DNA of 64,000 bases from NCBI RefSeq assembly GCF_033473495.1, contig NC_088939.1:2232001-2296000 (forward strand), written 5' to 3'. The notes beneath the pieces are model-generated. The model was not told where the DNA came from. It did no database searches and was given only the letters and a program-made list of their open reading frames with translations. Position numbers and translations under genes: made by a program. This document shows, in pieces, positions 1-11,875 of this stretch. Each line of letters begins with the position of its first letter. Positions within the stretch are counted from its first letter, which is position 1. The DNA comes from Cercospora beticola (lineage: Eukaryota > Ascomycota > Dothideomycetes > Mycosphaerellales > Mycosphaerellaceae).

Positions 1-3000
1 ACTATTGTCCAGAACTCCTGCCATGATAATGATGCCTTCGCAATAATAGAAGACTATGTGCCAGGGATTGGCAAGATGCTTGAGCTCCACCAGACTGAAA
101 CTCCAGAGCAGCCAAAAGGCAGACCACTGTCTATCACTGACGCTGGCTTTCCGATCGGGGACCTGCAATATAATCTCAAGAACGATGCCCTTTCGTTCTC
201 CCCCGAAGGAGAAGACTACACGGGTCTTGGCTGCTTTCAGACCGGTCTGCCGGCTTCCCAGGAAGTCTTCGATATGCTTCGAGATGGTCAGCGCAAGCTT
301 CGAGATTTGAACATGCTCGACCGACTGGGTGCCGAAGCACTGCAAGAGATTGGAACAAAGTTGAGGCCACTCTTAGAGCTCAGTGAGCAGTTCAAAGACT
401 TTGATGGCATGGCTGACGCCGTTGAAGAGCTACTCAATTTGCTCGCTGTGAGCGATGGACAGGATACTGACCGGTTGCGCATATACATGGGCATACATTC
501 TGGCTTCCACAGGAACACTAGCGAGCAATTTTGGGGTCTCTATGACAATGGAATGTTCTCCAACACTGAGCGGAGAGGAAGTCATCCAGGGTACCTGGAT
601 CTATTCATTTCGTTGCGTGCTAGTGATCGAGCACTTGCCATTCTCCACACCTGGCTGTCAATAAAGCGCTTCTCAAGGACACAATGCCTCAAAGCTGAGT
701 GGCTCCTGTACGAGCGTGGCCGGCTATTGGATGAGAGATGGGAGTTGCCGAAGAGAATGGTTGATGATATCGTTGGCCTTACTTCCCAAGAACTAATATT
801 GCTGTTGCAAAGGCTAACCCTCTCCAGCGATGCGGCTTCTGCGGGACTGTGCGCAAGAATGGCAAAACTCTGCCGACATCAGCTTATGGCTATCCCGACT
901 CGAGATCAACTCAGAAAGCAAAACACTGAGCAGTACCTACGTGGTGAAATCAGTACAGCAGATCTGATAAAGAACCGACTTGCTTGGTACAGAGATCAAG
1001 GCTGTCATGCTCCAGAGTACAGCGCCGCACTCCAAGTGTTTGAAACAATGGATCGCCTTTTACCAAAGGCGCTCATGGATCAAGACGATGGCTTCGTGGA
1101 ACGAATTGAGACAATCCTATCCAAGACCATCAAGAAACAAGGCATCGATGCCGCAGTCGACATTTTCGCACTTTCAGTATTCTGCGCGTATCGAAGACTG
1201 GCCCTCGAAGAGATCTACCTGGAAGTGCTGGATCGCAATCCCTTACCTAATCGACATCCGGACCAAGCAGCATGCTTTGCCGAAATGTTCGGAACAGGCT
1301 CTCAATGCGAGACTTACCTGGATATGACCTCGAATGTGTTGGGCCGTATATTGGCAGACAAGTATCAGGCCTACTACACAAAGCATCAACCGGCAGCACG
1401 TAAAGATGGTAGCAGTGAGCTGCCGACGTCCTATGCTTCCAAGTCTGTTGATGAGGATCCGGACGCACAACGACCAACGCTACCAATCTACTACCAGATT
1501 ACCTTCCTCGGCATATTCGCCGTGCCGGCATTGTTTGATATCATGATGTTGACAATTCTCGGGCGTGGTCTGTACCTCAGCAACTACATGGCGGAGAGCG
1601 AGAAGATCATGGCGACAGCTGGTCTGATGTCCGGCCTCCTGCTCTGCGGCGGGATTGGAACCTGGATCGGCTATGGAGGAAGCTACTACCTCCATGCAAT
1701 GTCATTCCCAGCCATGAACATGTTCGTGCTTACTAGGTTCGTGGCTGGAGTCGCCCTGCTTTCCATAATCGGCTTGGTTGCATTCATCACTATTGGCATT
1801 GCACGCAGCTGGTACGACGGCTTCATCTTCGTATTCTACTTTGCCGCACTGGATACCTATCTCACCATTCTGGCGACTTTGGCTATCTATCAGTTTCCAG
1901 GCTTCATGTTCCAGTCTGGACGGAACACAGTCGTTATGTGTCTGCCAATCCTGCTCATCTCACCTATCCTGACTCTGTGGGTTCATAAAGACATCGTCAT
2001 CTATCCTTGCGTTGTTACTGGATTCATATGCTGCCTCCTGCTCGGAGCCCGCAAGGTCATATCACAATGGGGCACGTGGTACCTCAAAGTTCCCATAATC
2101 AGCGACACGGAAGTGGTGAACTTCTACAACGAGGTCACACCTCCAGAGGAAATCCCAAACATTTCCGATCTTGCAGCTACTCCGTTGCCTCGAAGGGCTT
2201 TTTTCGCCGCACTCGAGAAAGAACGAAGCAGGTGGCCTTGGCAGAAGTCAGAGGCTGGTCAGTTGATCAAGAAACACGTCGCCGGCTATGATGCAACCGT
2301 TTTTCTCATGGATTGGTACTGCAAATACTCTCGGACGGCAATGCCTTATCCTTACAGTCCGACCTGGAATCTCATGGTCAAGACTGCGATTGACACCATT
2401 CGGGAAATGCAAAAAGGGCTCAAGCTTCACAATGCCTTCATACACTGGCGCTTTGGTGGCGACGAAGTCTGGTGCGGCGTCTTGTACTTCCTCATTGCTC
2501 TTATGGACAAATGGGTGTCGCTCGTGACGGGCCACAACGTGGTCGGTCTATCAGATGCAGGAAATCCTGTGTACAGATTGGCAGTCGGCTTCAGCTTGGC
2601 TTACTACCTCATTGCAGCTGTCTGCCTCGATGCTGTGGCTCAACCGCTCTGGCCCATGGCGAACAAGAAGACTCCTCAACAGATCACGTCGCTAGCGTTC
2701 TTGAAAGAAGCTGCTCTGAACGACGCCAAAGCTAGACGAAAACTCTACTGGACGAACTGGGCCAAATTCTTCTTCTCTCATTTGTGGGGCTTCGCGATCA
2801 GTGCATCGCTGATGTGGATTTTCCAGTCAGCCAAGAGCGCAACTATCATGTTCATGGCATATACTGGGGCGTATTCAGGTGAGTGTGTTTTTAGGAGCCG
2901 ATTGCTGGTTCTGACTTCTCGCAGGGCTGCTGTGGTATCAATACAATCGAATATACACTGGACCACTGGCGATGAATGATCTTATCTGTGCTGCAATTTG

Positions 3001-6000
3001 CGGTATAGCGGTAGGTGTTGCAATCCGGACTCACGCACCCGACTTCGTGTATGGCGCAGTAGTCGGGCTCGCGACCGCCACTTGGCTGGCAGCGATCTTA
3101 TCGTGGAGGACCGCCAACGTAGGATGGCCTAGACCTCCCACCGACAAAGCGCAAGAGAAGAATAAACCTGATGTGCACACATTCAGCTCAGTGGCACCTT
3201 GGCCATTCTTTTCACAGCGGACCCTTTCGGACCTTTACAGAGAAATGCAGGCCCTTCCCGATGAAGAGCGCTTGCTGGTCGATCCGAACAATGGCATAGG
3301 TGCTCAAGCAGTCCAGATTTTACAACGTAGTATTGGTCTCCGGAAAGCCTCTGCTATTGAAGCTGCATTTCCAAATGGAGAACATGTGCTAAACACGGCC
3401 ATTGGTTTCTGGAAACAAAATGGACTGGAAGTCACTCTTGTATCCTCAAGATACATTACTCAAGATCAGAGGAAGATCCGGACGATCGCCAAAGTGCAAC
3501 GTGACCACACGCAACTCATTGTTTTCGTGAATCGATACGTCGATGTTAGCCAACAGAGCCAAATCATTGCCGAAGCCGTGGTCCGTATCACAGCAGAGAT
3601 TAAGCTAGCACTTTCCAGAGACCAGGCAGCGCTTGCTGAACTGCTGGTCACGGAGAGCTCTGCGTCTAGTAACATCGTTCTCCCAGAGGGAATTAAAAGG
3701 CATCTCGATGCTACGGCAAGTGAACGTACGAGGATCACCAAGTACGGCAACGCCGAAGTACTCCGCGATCTTCTCTTGGGTCTTGACTCCGATACTCAAT
3801 GGGACAACTTGCCTTCGGCCATTCGTGAGTTCCTACTTGACCGATGCCTAGGTCGCGCTTGCAAGATGAGCGATGTTCAGGTCGACTGGATTCGAAGCAC
3901 TTTCTTTGGTGAACGATTCACGACCATACAAAAATACCTGGCGCGTTGCAACCTCAGCATAATACTTGTCAATGCTACCAAACAATACGCCAAGGCTAAG
4001 AGTGCAGAATTCTATGGCCCTGAGGATGATGGCTCCGAGCTCAAGGACCGGTTCAAACGATTCAGCGCTGGCCCCATCATTTTAAAGCGACCGACCAGCT
4101 TCTTTGGAAAGATAACATACCGTGTCCGCGCCACTTACAAGGGCTGGAGGTTTGCTGTCAAGTTCTACATCATCGCGCTGACAGGCGAGCCGGAATATCA
4201 GCGAGAGCTCGATTTCTTCATCGCGGACAAGCCATGGTTCGCGAAGTACATCGTGCCATTCCTGCTTAATGGAGCTTGGATGTATGCCAAAGCCCTTCAA
4301 TGGCTGATTATCCCGCAATTCATGTTTCACAATCGCGAAAGCGTGCGTAAGCTACAGCAATACATGAGAGGCACCAAGTCTACGATGACCAGAGAGAAAG
4401 TTACCATAGAAAGCTTCGATGGTACACAGACTGGTTTTCTCCACACCAAAGGAAACGGCGTAACGACTTTCAGCTTGTACAACGGCAAGCACGAGGTGAA
4501 ACCTGCCGACACGGCACAGTTGATCTCGACAAGCACTTATATCAGCAAGTGCTTGCAGCTCAAGGCTCGTAAAGAGTACGCCAATGGAGAGGTCAGCAAC
4601 TCCTACCGATATCTTTACGATAACTCCAAGGACGACTTTGCCAAGCTCCCAATATCTCGAATCTGCGATGGCGGAGACAAGGAAGGAGAATTAATGCATT
4701 ACGATGACCGCGGATACGTCACGTCGGGATCTTACACCAAGGACGACAATTTGACGCATTTCAAATACCATTACCGCCGTAATGCGAAGTACGACGACGA
4801 GCTGATCAGAGCTGAATACACCATGGCTCACATGACAATGAACATATCCTGGTGCTATCCTCCGCCGGAGAAGAAGGACGACCTGATGCTATGGATTCCC
4901 AGCCCGAAGGTCGTGGAGTGCAATTACACACTGGGTTCCGATGTGTACAGATGCTGGTGGAACTACGACCACCGCTCTCACCCCACGATACATACAACCA
5001 TGAACGGTCAGACAGTCATGACACCGGAGAAGATTCGTTTCGACCACTATCATATCCTCGCCAAACCGCGCAAGAACAGCTTTCTCGTGGACAACCCGCT
5101 GATCTCCTTCAGAAATCAGCGAAGCAATGTACTCACACGCTTATTCAAGTTCCACGAAAAGTGGTATCCTATCTCCACAGGCGCCGCTCGTAACATTCTA
5201 TGGAAGACATGGAAAGGCACGAAGGATCTTGACGCTGTATCAATCAGATGGCTGGACGAGATGGCTCTGCGACGAGACCGCGTATTGACGGCATACTGGC
5301 TGCGACGAGACCTTGGGCTGCTGCACAGTGCTCGAGCATACTTTCAATCTAATGCCGATTCGATCCTAGCTCGCACGGATCTAGACCCTGAGGTCAGCTC
5401 CTGGTCTTCCATAGCCTTCAAGTATGGTGATCTGGACAGTTTTGGGCAAGGTGGAGATGCTCGAATCAATACGAGAGACCAGTCGACGCAGATAAGAGAC
5501 ACTCATGACACTCTCAACGTCCTGGCTATGGACACTGGTACTTGGCCAAACGAGGGCGGAGGAGTGTCTGCTTGCCGACGAGACATGGTCAATGATCTTT
5601 CCACAATCAGATGGCATGTTGTTGCCGAAAACGCCAACGACTTCGGTGTACCAAAGTTCCAGACGGAGCGGAACATCCAATCATTGACAGTACTGCCTCT
5701 ATGGGGAATGGACTTCTTGACGCCTCATCACGGCGTTTTCGAGGATATTCTGGACTCTGCTGTGCAGCGCCGATCGAATCACACATATCACGCAGACATC
5801 GAGAAGAACTTCCTGCCAATCCTCACCAGTCTTATCAAGTGCGCTCGTGCAATTAAGTTCGGGCCAGAGCACATCGAGGAAGCGTCGCAAGCACTGGTCG
5901 ATCTGAGCAACTACTTTGCCAAAGACCGTCATTGGACGGAAACATGGATGAGTGAGCCCGTCAAGCAGAGATGGCGAGAGTTGTGGCTAGCTGAAGATGT

Positions 6001-7384
6001 CGAGAATGCTGTCCCTATCTCCAAGTGGTGGGATGCAGAGCTGCCTACACTTGCTCACATGGACAATGCTCTTGACATGTGGCATCGGTTCCTCTTCATC
6101 TTCACCCTGGACGTTCCCGAGATCATCCCAGATGTCTTTCAAGCATCTCACCACTTCTGTGGCGCCTCTTATGGTGTCCTCTGCAAGCTCAAACGTAACT
6201 GCACGCTTCATGTCTGGGACCACTGCATATCCTGGCGCGAGGTGACTGTGTTCTTGTCGTCCGCCATGTCATTCGATGCTCCTTTCGTATGCACCAGCTT
6301 GATCCACCTCTCGCGTATGACTTCTGTCCTTATTTTGCACTACGCCGACGTAGTCCTGCCGTGCGCCGACTTCTTCAATCCGGGGTGGGAAGTGGAACAC
6401 GGAACGCAGGAGGGGATCCTCGGTCATCGAAAGGCTTTCGCGAGAAAGATCGATCCGGTCGTCAATGGCATCTGCAATATGGAGAACTTCATCCCGATCA
6501 AGAAGATCAAGAGTAAGAAGCCAACGATCACCATGCTGTCCCACGTGCGCTTTGTGAAGGATATCAAGAACGCGATCTTAGCGGCGGATATCATCGTCAA
6601 TGAGTGGGGCTTTAAAGACTATCAGCTTGATGTGTACGGCGATATGGAGAAAGCGCCTGCTTACTCTGTTGAGTGTAAGGAGATTCTTGCAAGCAAGGGC
6701 CTAAGAGATTACGTTGCGCTGCGCGGCCTTGGAAGCCCGAGTAAGGTGCTTGAGGAGGCATGGATCTTCCTGAACTCGTCGGTATCTGAAGGACTTCCAT
6801 TGGCGATGGGTGAAGCTGCGCTGACTGGCGTGCCTGTCGTTTGTACTGATGTTGGCGCAAGCTTCCGCGTGGTCACTGACCCTATCACTTGGAAGAAGTT
6901 CAGCGCCGTCGTTGCTCCGAACGATTCGTACTCGCTTGCTCGTGCGCAGGTGGAGGTTCTCGCTCTGCTCGGAGAGTGGGGTCAGTATGCTGAAGATGCA
7001 CCAGGCGAGCGCCATAAGCTGCCACTCCACCCAGGCAAGGAGGAAGTTGAGCAGATCACGAAGCGAATGTATGCTAAAGAGGACCAACGCCGCAAGCTGG
7101 GCATGATGGGCAGGGCCAATGTCCTCAACAGCTTTTCCAGCCATCGATACCTACGCGAGCATGAGCAGATGCTATGGGTGGGCAAGACTCAGAGCCCAAG
7201 CTACCTGGCTCGGAGTCGCATCGTGCCTGGTCAATTTGAGCCGGCGAAGCATGAGAGAGGAGGCTCTACTACTGACCGTGGACCGCATGGTGAAAACTCA
7301 CCTGCGGGCTCAGTGGATCACTCTGTCTCCGATCGAAAAGGCCAAAGCGAAAAGGGGGAGCTTTCTGTCCGTGGAATGGTTTGA
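1..7384 (+). CDS. Giant membrane-bound GT4 glycosyltransferase (PelF/Gtb3-like), 5' truncated
   Basis: Two long overlapping reading frames are one gene joined by a 46-nt intron (2879-2924, GTGAGT...CGCAG): exons <1..2878 and 2925..7384 give 2445 codons in one frame, reading SGLLWYQYNRIYTG across the junction. The frame is open to base 1 with no ATG, so the start lies upstream; position 58 is GTG, not a start. Visible order: a helical N-terminal part, several membrane segments coded near 1490-2080 and 2490-3110, a long soluble middle, then a GT4 domain coded near 5900-7200 with a VVNGICNMENF strand-loop and the EX7E motif SEGLPLAMGEAA followed by GVPVVCTDVGAS. Family knowledge: this GT4 type resembles bacterial PelF and the large Gtb3 of the Aspergillus galactosaminogalactan cluster, which polymerises UDP-sugars into an adhesive exopolysaccharide at the plasma membrane. 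The specific assignment to galactosaminogalactan is inference; its usual cluster partners (epimerase, deacetylase, hydrolases) are not in the window and could lie upstream. Confidence 0.8.
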
Positions 7385-7681
7385 ATGAATGGAGGACCTG
7401 GAGACTTCATGGCATTGAGAGATAGCGTATTTACAGAGTTGGAATCGATCCCACCATGCAGAACAACGAGGAAGGTGCTCAACGGTCACTGTTTGTTGCC
7501 TTAGCGCGTGTTTCACATCTGGCCAGAGCTCGTGACGCGCTAGTGAAAGTTGCTCATTGAAGTTGCTCCAGCGCTTCTCTTTTGCTTCCTCAATCACAAA
7601 CACATCACATCGTAAGACGCACCCTATGTTGCCGGCGACGGCTTCGCAGAGACATGCTAACGCGAGTGAATAGCACACAAA

Positions 7682-7985
7682 ATGATCCACAAGCTCGCCG
7701 CTTTCTTGGGCGCGCTGGTGTGTCGCCAACACACCACCGCCATCACCACCACCACCATGTCCCTCCGTACGTCTCCCCTCTTCATTGCCTCTCCATTCTC
7801 ATGACAGATTCACTGACAATGCCACAGTCCGCGCCAAAATGGAGGAGAAGAAGAAGAAGGAGAAGGAGAAGAAGCCAGTGGGGTGAGTTTGATTCCGTCT
7901 TTGCTTCCGTTCTGGCACATGCTAACGTGCCCGCCTTTCAGCAAAGAGCTCGAGGAGCTCGAGCAGATGTGGCGCGAGAGCCCAC

Positions 7986-7993
<8 letters not shown>
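7682..7993 (+). CDS. Small Lys/Glu-rich hypothetical protein (three exons)
   Basis: Exons 7682..7766, 7828..7882, 7942..7993 total 192 nt (63 aa). Both introns (61 and 59 nt) have textbook signals: CACTGAC...CCACAG and GCTAAC...TTTCAG. The product has a short hydrophobic N-terminus (LAAFLGALVC), a run of Lys/Glu (EEKKKKEKEKK) and ends EQMWRESPPF. A second in-frame ATG at 7757 in a strong CACCATG context would give a 38-aa form; I cannot decide between them. The stop codon TAA is the first part of a 28-base poly(A) run. I do not recognise the family; a small mitochondrial or cytosolic accessory protein is possible. Confidence 0.5.

Positions 7994-8019
<26 letters not shown>
7992..8019 (+). repeat. 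28-nt genomic poly(A) tract fused to a stop codon
   Basis: Uninterrupted run of 28 adenines beginning inside the TAA stop of the small upstream gene. It may be an ordinary homopolymer, or the trace of a poly(A)-tailed insertion or end-joining event; the upstream gene keeps its introns, which argues against simple retroposition of that gene. Confidence 0.95.
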
Positions 8020-8022
<3 letters not shown>

Positions 8023-9484
8023 TTCACTTCTGCCTGCCTTCGGGCGGCAGCGCTGCCTTTGGCGGCCGACGACGACGACCACATACCTCTCCTGTGCCAT
8101 TTCCGCTTTCCAAACGTGCATGATGCCGCCGCGTGTTCTGGTCACCAGGTGACGAGTTATGGACGGCGGCTGGAGTCACGAGAGAGCTGTTTCTCGACTT
8201 GCTGACGGTTGCAGAGCTACAGGGTGCACAGTTGGCGTCATGCAATCAAGAATTGGAACTCCAGAGAGCTATCACTGTCAAAGACAACGAGCGCCATCAC
8301 TCCATCAGCACCAGCTCACTCTGCTGAATGCCGAATTGTTGGGCCGCGCGACAGAGAAACGGTTCGAATCTCGAGGAAACAAGATGCTTGGAAACAAACG
8401 GGTCGTAGCTGTGTCTCTGACATCAGAAGCCCTTCGGAGCCGCTCAACAGTCATATGCAGCTGATGCAGTGTGTCAGAGAGCCACAGAGCCTTCGAGCGA
8501 GCCGCCCGTCGCTCTGGTCGGCTGCCGTTCTCAATGGCGTCGAAAGAGCAGATTCCGTGGAATAACACCATTGGAGACAATTGGAAGCAAAGCCTTTCAA
8601 GCAGGATCTCTGCTGCCATGAACGGCTCAGAGCCAACACATAAGACCAAGCGGCCTTCGTGGACAGCGGAAGCATCTCGGAGACTGCTAAGCTGACCAGT
8701 GAGCAGCTCTGTTCGGCTGTCTGTCTCAAAGGCAACGAATGAACAGATGTGCTCGAGCCTGGAGTGCCTGAGCGACCAGAGATAGCATAGGTGTAGGTCA
8801 TATATCTCTGTCATTCAAAGCCTACGCGAGCCGCGAGTTATGACTGCAGCTCAACTAGCCATTTCCGACACATTTCAGAAGCATAACGACCATACGCTCG
8901 TGCTTCTCTCAAACGGTCACCTAGAACGGCACTGTGCCGACAGACCAGTCTGGTCTCCAGAAGCATGGTTCTACGGAGACAGCAGAGGAAGATGCCAGTC
9001 TCTCGCTTCAATCAGAGTTTTCGAGCCACCGAGGGTGCATGTAGGCCAGTAAAATCTTGCAGGCGCATTGTGGAAGCAGAAATGACAGGCGCTCTGCTTC
9101 TGGAACGGCAGCGTATTGAATGCCATTGAGAGTCCAGACGGCGCAGGTATTGATTGAAGCACATCCTCAGAAGCATGAGAAACGCATATTGGAAAGTTAT
9201 GCGAGGAACTTGGAGCACGGAAGCAGAATAGGAGAGTAATGCCATCTGATTGTGGGTATCTTCTGATCAGCTTCAAGCTACTTGGGCTGAGATGCAAACG
9301 CCATTCCATGCTACCCTCTGGTAATGATCCAGTATACCGCCAACGCCATCGCTAAAATTCAGTCAAAGAGCACGCCTCATCACCCATGGGATAGCCCGCC
9401 CGAAAGCATCGTCGCCCGGTTCAAGCAGGATGCTGGCGTGCTGTGCGATAGCAGCCTCTGCACGACACACAGCACCGTGCTGGA
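8020..9484. other. Gene-free stretch, about 1.46 kb
   Basis: No convincing coding frame or RNA gene. It contains many loosely similar words (AGAAGCAT, GGAACGGCAG, TCTCGGAGAC), but no regular period could be fixed by eye. It separates the poly(A)-ended small gene from the 3' end of RPC34. Confidence 0.5.
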
Positions 9485-10666
9485 TCACGCATTCAGCCAG
9501 CGATTGAAGTAGACACAGGTCTGTGGGTTGATGGGTCCGCCCTCCTTACAGACATCAAATACCGGGCATCTCCCACAAGGCGCCTGAGTCAGACCTGTGC
9601 CCTCCGCTTGCTCCTCGATGTCGAACGCCTGTCCAGGCTGGCGGAAAGTCACACCTCTCTTTGTTCGGTAGCCCCAATTGCCATCGTCACTGTTCCACAG
9701 CTTCTCCAGCTTATCATCCCAGATGAGCACATCAAGACATCCTTGCACTTCTTGTACAGTCAGAGAAGCAGATTTTGTTGCCTTGATGGCGTCCGAAGAG
9801 ATGATAAACTGATGGATGTCTTCAGCTGTCGGGTAGTGGTGAACACCAGCACGATGTGCGAGCTGCGTGAAGTCTGTCTCAGGATCGAAAGTGTGCGTGC
9901 GCTGGTAGTGTCGAGGCTTGACTGAGAGATCCTCAATGTCGTTCGCGGGTCGCTTCCTCTTCTGGCCAGTGCCTTCGGTCCCGTCGTCGATCATGATGGC
10001 ATCCTCCTTGGACGCGGCATCCTTCTTCGACTTGTCCTTGCGGTGCCGCTTCTTTTCCGCTTCAGCCCAGCTGTTAGCTTTGATCCAGAAGATGATCAGA
10101 TTTAGCAGTTCGTCTCGGAATGACTCGTCCAGATCTCCTGCGTCGAAGAAGGAATTGCCCGTGACGTCCTCACTCGGTACCAGGTGGTACAGCATATAGA
10201 CTCTCTGCGCCGGAGCCTTGATACTCTTCACACTCTTGATCAGACGCGCCGATTCCAAGTTCTTGATAAGTTTGGCCACGATGGGCTGAGCCAGACCGCC
10301 CATCTTGGCTTTGATCTGCTTGCTCCATATTCCCGTCGTGTGACTAGCCTCGATGATTTCGTAGATCATCTTCTCGTCCTTGTCCAGAGCCTTGATCGCC
10401 TTTGCCGCCTCGCGAGGACGGATGGACCAGCCGAGGCCCTTTTCGGTCTTGAGCGTGCGGAAGAGATGCTGCCCGGTCAGGTACTTGATGATGGGCAGCA
10501 AATCCTTCTTCTCCGTCACCGAAGCCGGTGCAATCTCCAGCAGCTGCTCTTGCGAAAAGGTGAGCGTGAAGCCGCCTTTTTCGTCCTTCGAGTTCTCCAT
10601 CACCGTCTTGTACAGCTCGTCCGAGGCGATCGCCACTGGCGAGCGCTCATCTTTCTTGTCAGCCAT
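9485..10666 (-). CDS. RPC34: RNA polymerase III subunit RPC34/RPC6
   Basis: Single-exon 393-aa protein starting MADKKDERSP. An upstream in-frame extension to 10894 is ignored because the family begins with this short acidic leader before the first winged helix. It is the homologue of yeast Rpc34 and human RPC6 (POLR3F), which helps open the promoter and recruits TFIIIB to Pol III at tRNA, 5S and U6 genes in the nucleus. Visible: tandem winged-helix region (about residues 10-210, including TTGIWSKQIKAKMGGLAQP), a charged nuclear-signal-like linker (about 205-245, KKRHRKDKSKKD and GQKRKRP), a C-terminal helical domain, and a terminal Cys set CGRC-x5-C-x10-C at C364, C367, C373 and C384 matching the [4Fe-4S] site known in RPC6. 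Length is close to the family norm. Nothing appears broken. Confidence 0.95.
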   Translation of the reverse strand: MADKKDERSPVAIASDELYKTVMENSKDEKGGFTLTFSQEQLLEIAPASVTEKKDLLPIIKYLTGQHLFRTLKTEKGLGWSIRPREAAKAIKALDKDEKMIYEIIEASHTTGIWSKQIKAKMGGLAQPIVAKLIKNLESARLIKSVKSIKAPAQRVYMLYHLVPSEDVTGNSFFDAGDLDESFRDELLNLIIFWIKANSWAEAEKKRHRKDKSKKDAASKEDAIMIDDGTEGTGQKRKRPANDIEDLSVKPRHYQRTHTFDPETDFTQLAHRAGVHHYPTAEDIHQFIISSDAIKATKSASLTVQEVQGCLDVLIWDDKLEKLWNSDDGNWGYRTKRGVTFRQPGQAFDIEEQAEGTGLTQAPCGRCPVFDVCKEGGPINPQTCVYFNRWLNA

Positions 10667-11530
10667 GGCGATAGGAGTGTTATTCGTGGATGTGCGGCGT
10701 GCACGAGCGAGCGGCGGTGTTATCGTGGAGTCATGGGCATTTCTGTGCGTGCAAAGCTCAAAAAGTGAGTCTGCATGTGAAAGCTTCGGACTCAGTCGCA
10801 AACTAGCTTCGGCGCGGGCCGAAGTCCGCCCCAACTTTCCTCCGACAACATCTGCTTCACTTGCAAAGTCCCAACGGCGAGAGTGTGTCGCCATACATAT
10901 ATTCTGCTCCTGGCTCGCAGTCCGTATCTTCAGTCATCGAGCGCCTTTATGCGTATACTATTTTGTCTCATGCCAGCGTGCTTCCACTGTGCAATCACTA
11001 GCACTTCGCATCGTTCTCCTGCTAGTCTGCAGCTGCCACGAAGATCAGTCGCATGGCATTGTTGTATCTGATTACTCGGGTCCGGCATCAGTTTGGACAG
11101 TGCCGTTGTCTGATATCTTGATGTCACGAATATCAGCACTGCCCATGCATGTCAAACCCATATCGGTCACAGTTGCTGAGCATCGTCGATAGTTGACCAT
11201 CTACAGAGGACAGTGCTATAGGATGGGACAATGACAAGTTGAGCTACACGAGATTGCCAGGGAGCATTCCTACGACTATTTGTCTCCCGGAGACTGTCGC
11301 CTTCGAGCTCCTCGGATGTATGGCCTGTCTTTTTGCAATCTGCTGTCACGTTTCCTTGCGTTGCCATCTGCGTATCCTCCTCCAGGCACATCGATGCGCA
11401 AGGCCCGAATACTCGCTGAATCGACTCAGTATTCAATGTTGTCTGTGTCCACCGTTGTCTGACCCAACCGCCCGGCAGATCGACACATCTGACGGCCCGC
11501 TCTTTTCGCTCGCCCCGGAGACCCTCAGTC
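10667..11530. other. Intergenic region upstream of RPC34
   Basis: Presumed promoter and 5' leader of RPC34 (minus strand) plus the 3' flank of the next minus-strand gene. Open frames crossing it lack family features and are treated as chance. Confidence 0.5.
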
Positions 11531-11875
11531 TCACGTTGTGTCGTCCCCCATCTTGCTATCCCCATCGCCATCTTTGTCTTTGTTCTCGCTCTTACTCTCC
11601 GTCAACTGCTGTCCCATTGTTGCTTGACCCCACGACCCGTCGCGCTCTTGCAGTCTGCCACCATGTTGTATCTGCGCCTGGTTGTGGTGGAAGTGCAAAC
11701 CCAGAGCTTGATCTTCCCTGATTCTCTCCATCTTTGTCTGTATCGTCTCGATGTTTTTCGACTCCCCCTGCACGTAGGTAACATACTGTTGATCGAGATT
11801 CTCGCCTCGGCGTTTCGTGCCATGGGTAGGTAGCTTTGCAGGCGAGTGTTTGGGTGCTTCTCCGTGGGATGACAT
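11531..11875 (-). CDS. Hypothetical hydrophilic protein
   Basis: A 114-aa frame starting MSSHGEAPKHS in a favourable ACC-ATG context and ending with an acidic/Lys tail (KDKDGDGDSKMGDDTT). It is hydrophilic, Gln/His-rich in the centre (LGLHFHHNQAQIQHGG), with no signal peptide or membrane segment. The biased composition and long open frame suggest a real small gene, but no family is recognised. The frame is open for another 32 codons upstream, so an earlier start or spliced 5' exon is possible. Confidence 0.4.
   Translation of the reverse strand: MSSHGEAPKHSPAKLPTHGTKRRGENLDQQYVTYVQGESKNIETIQTKMERIREDQALGLHFHHNQAQIQHGGRLQERDGSWGQATMGQQLTESKSENKDKDGDGDSKMGDDTT

Noticed and set aside
58..2979. 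Start of the first long frame at 58
   Set aside because: The codon is GTG and the frame is open to base 1; the gene begins upstream of the window.
8020..9484. Possible long-period degenerate repeat
   Set aside because: Recurring words were seen but no consistent period could be established by eye; a self dot-plot would decide.
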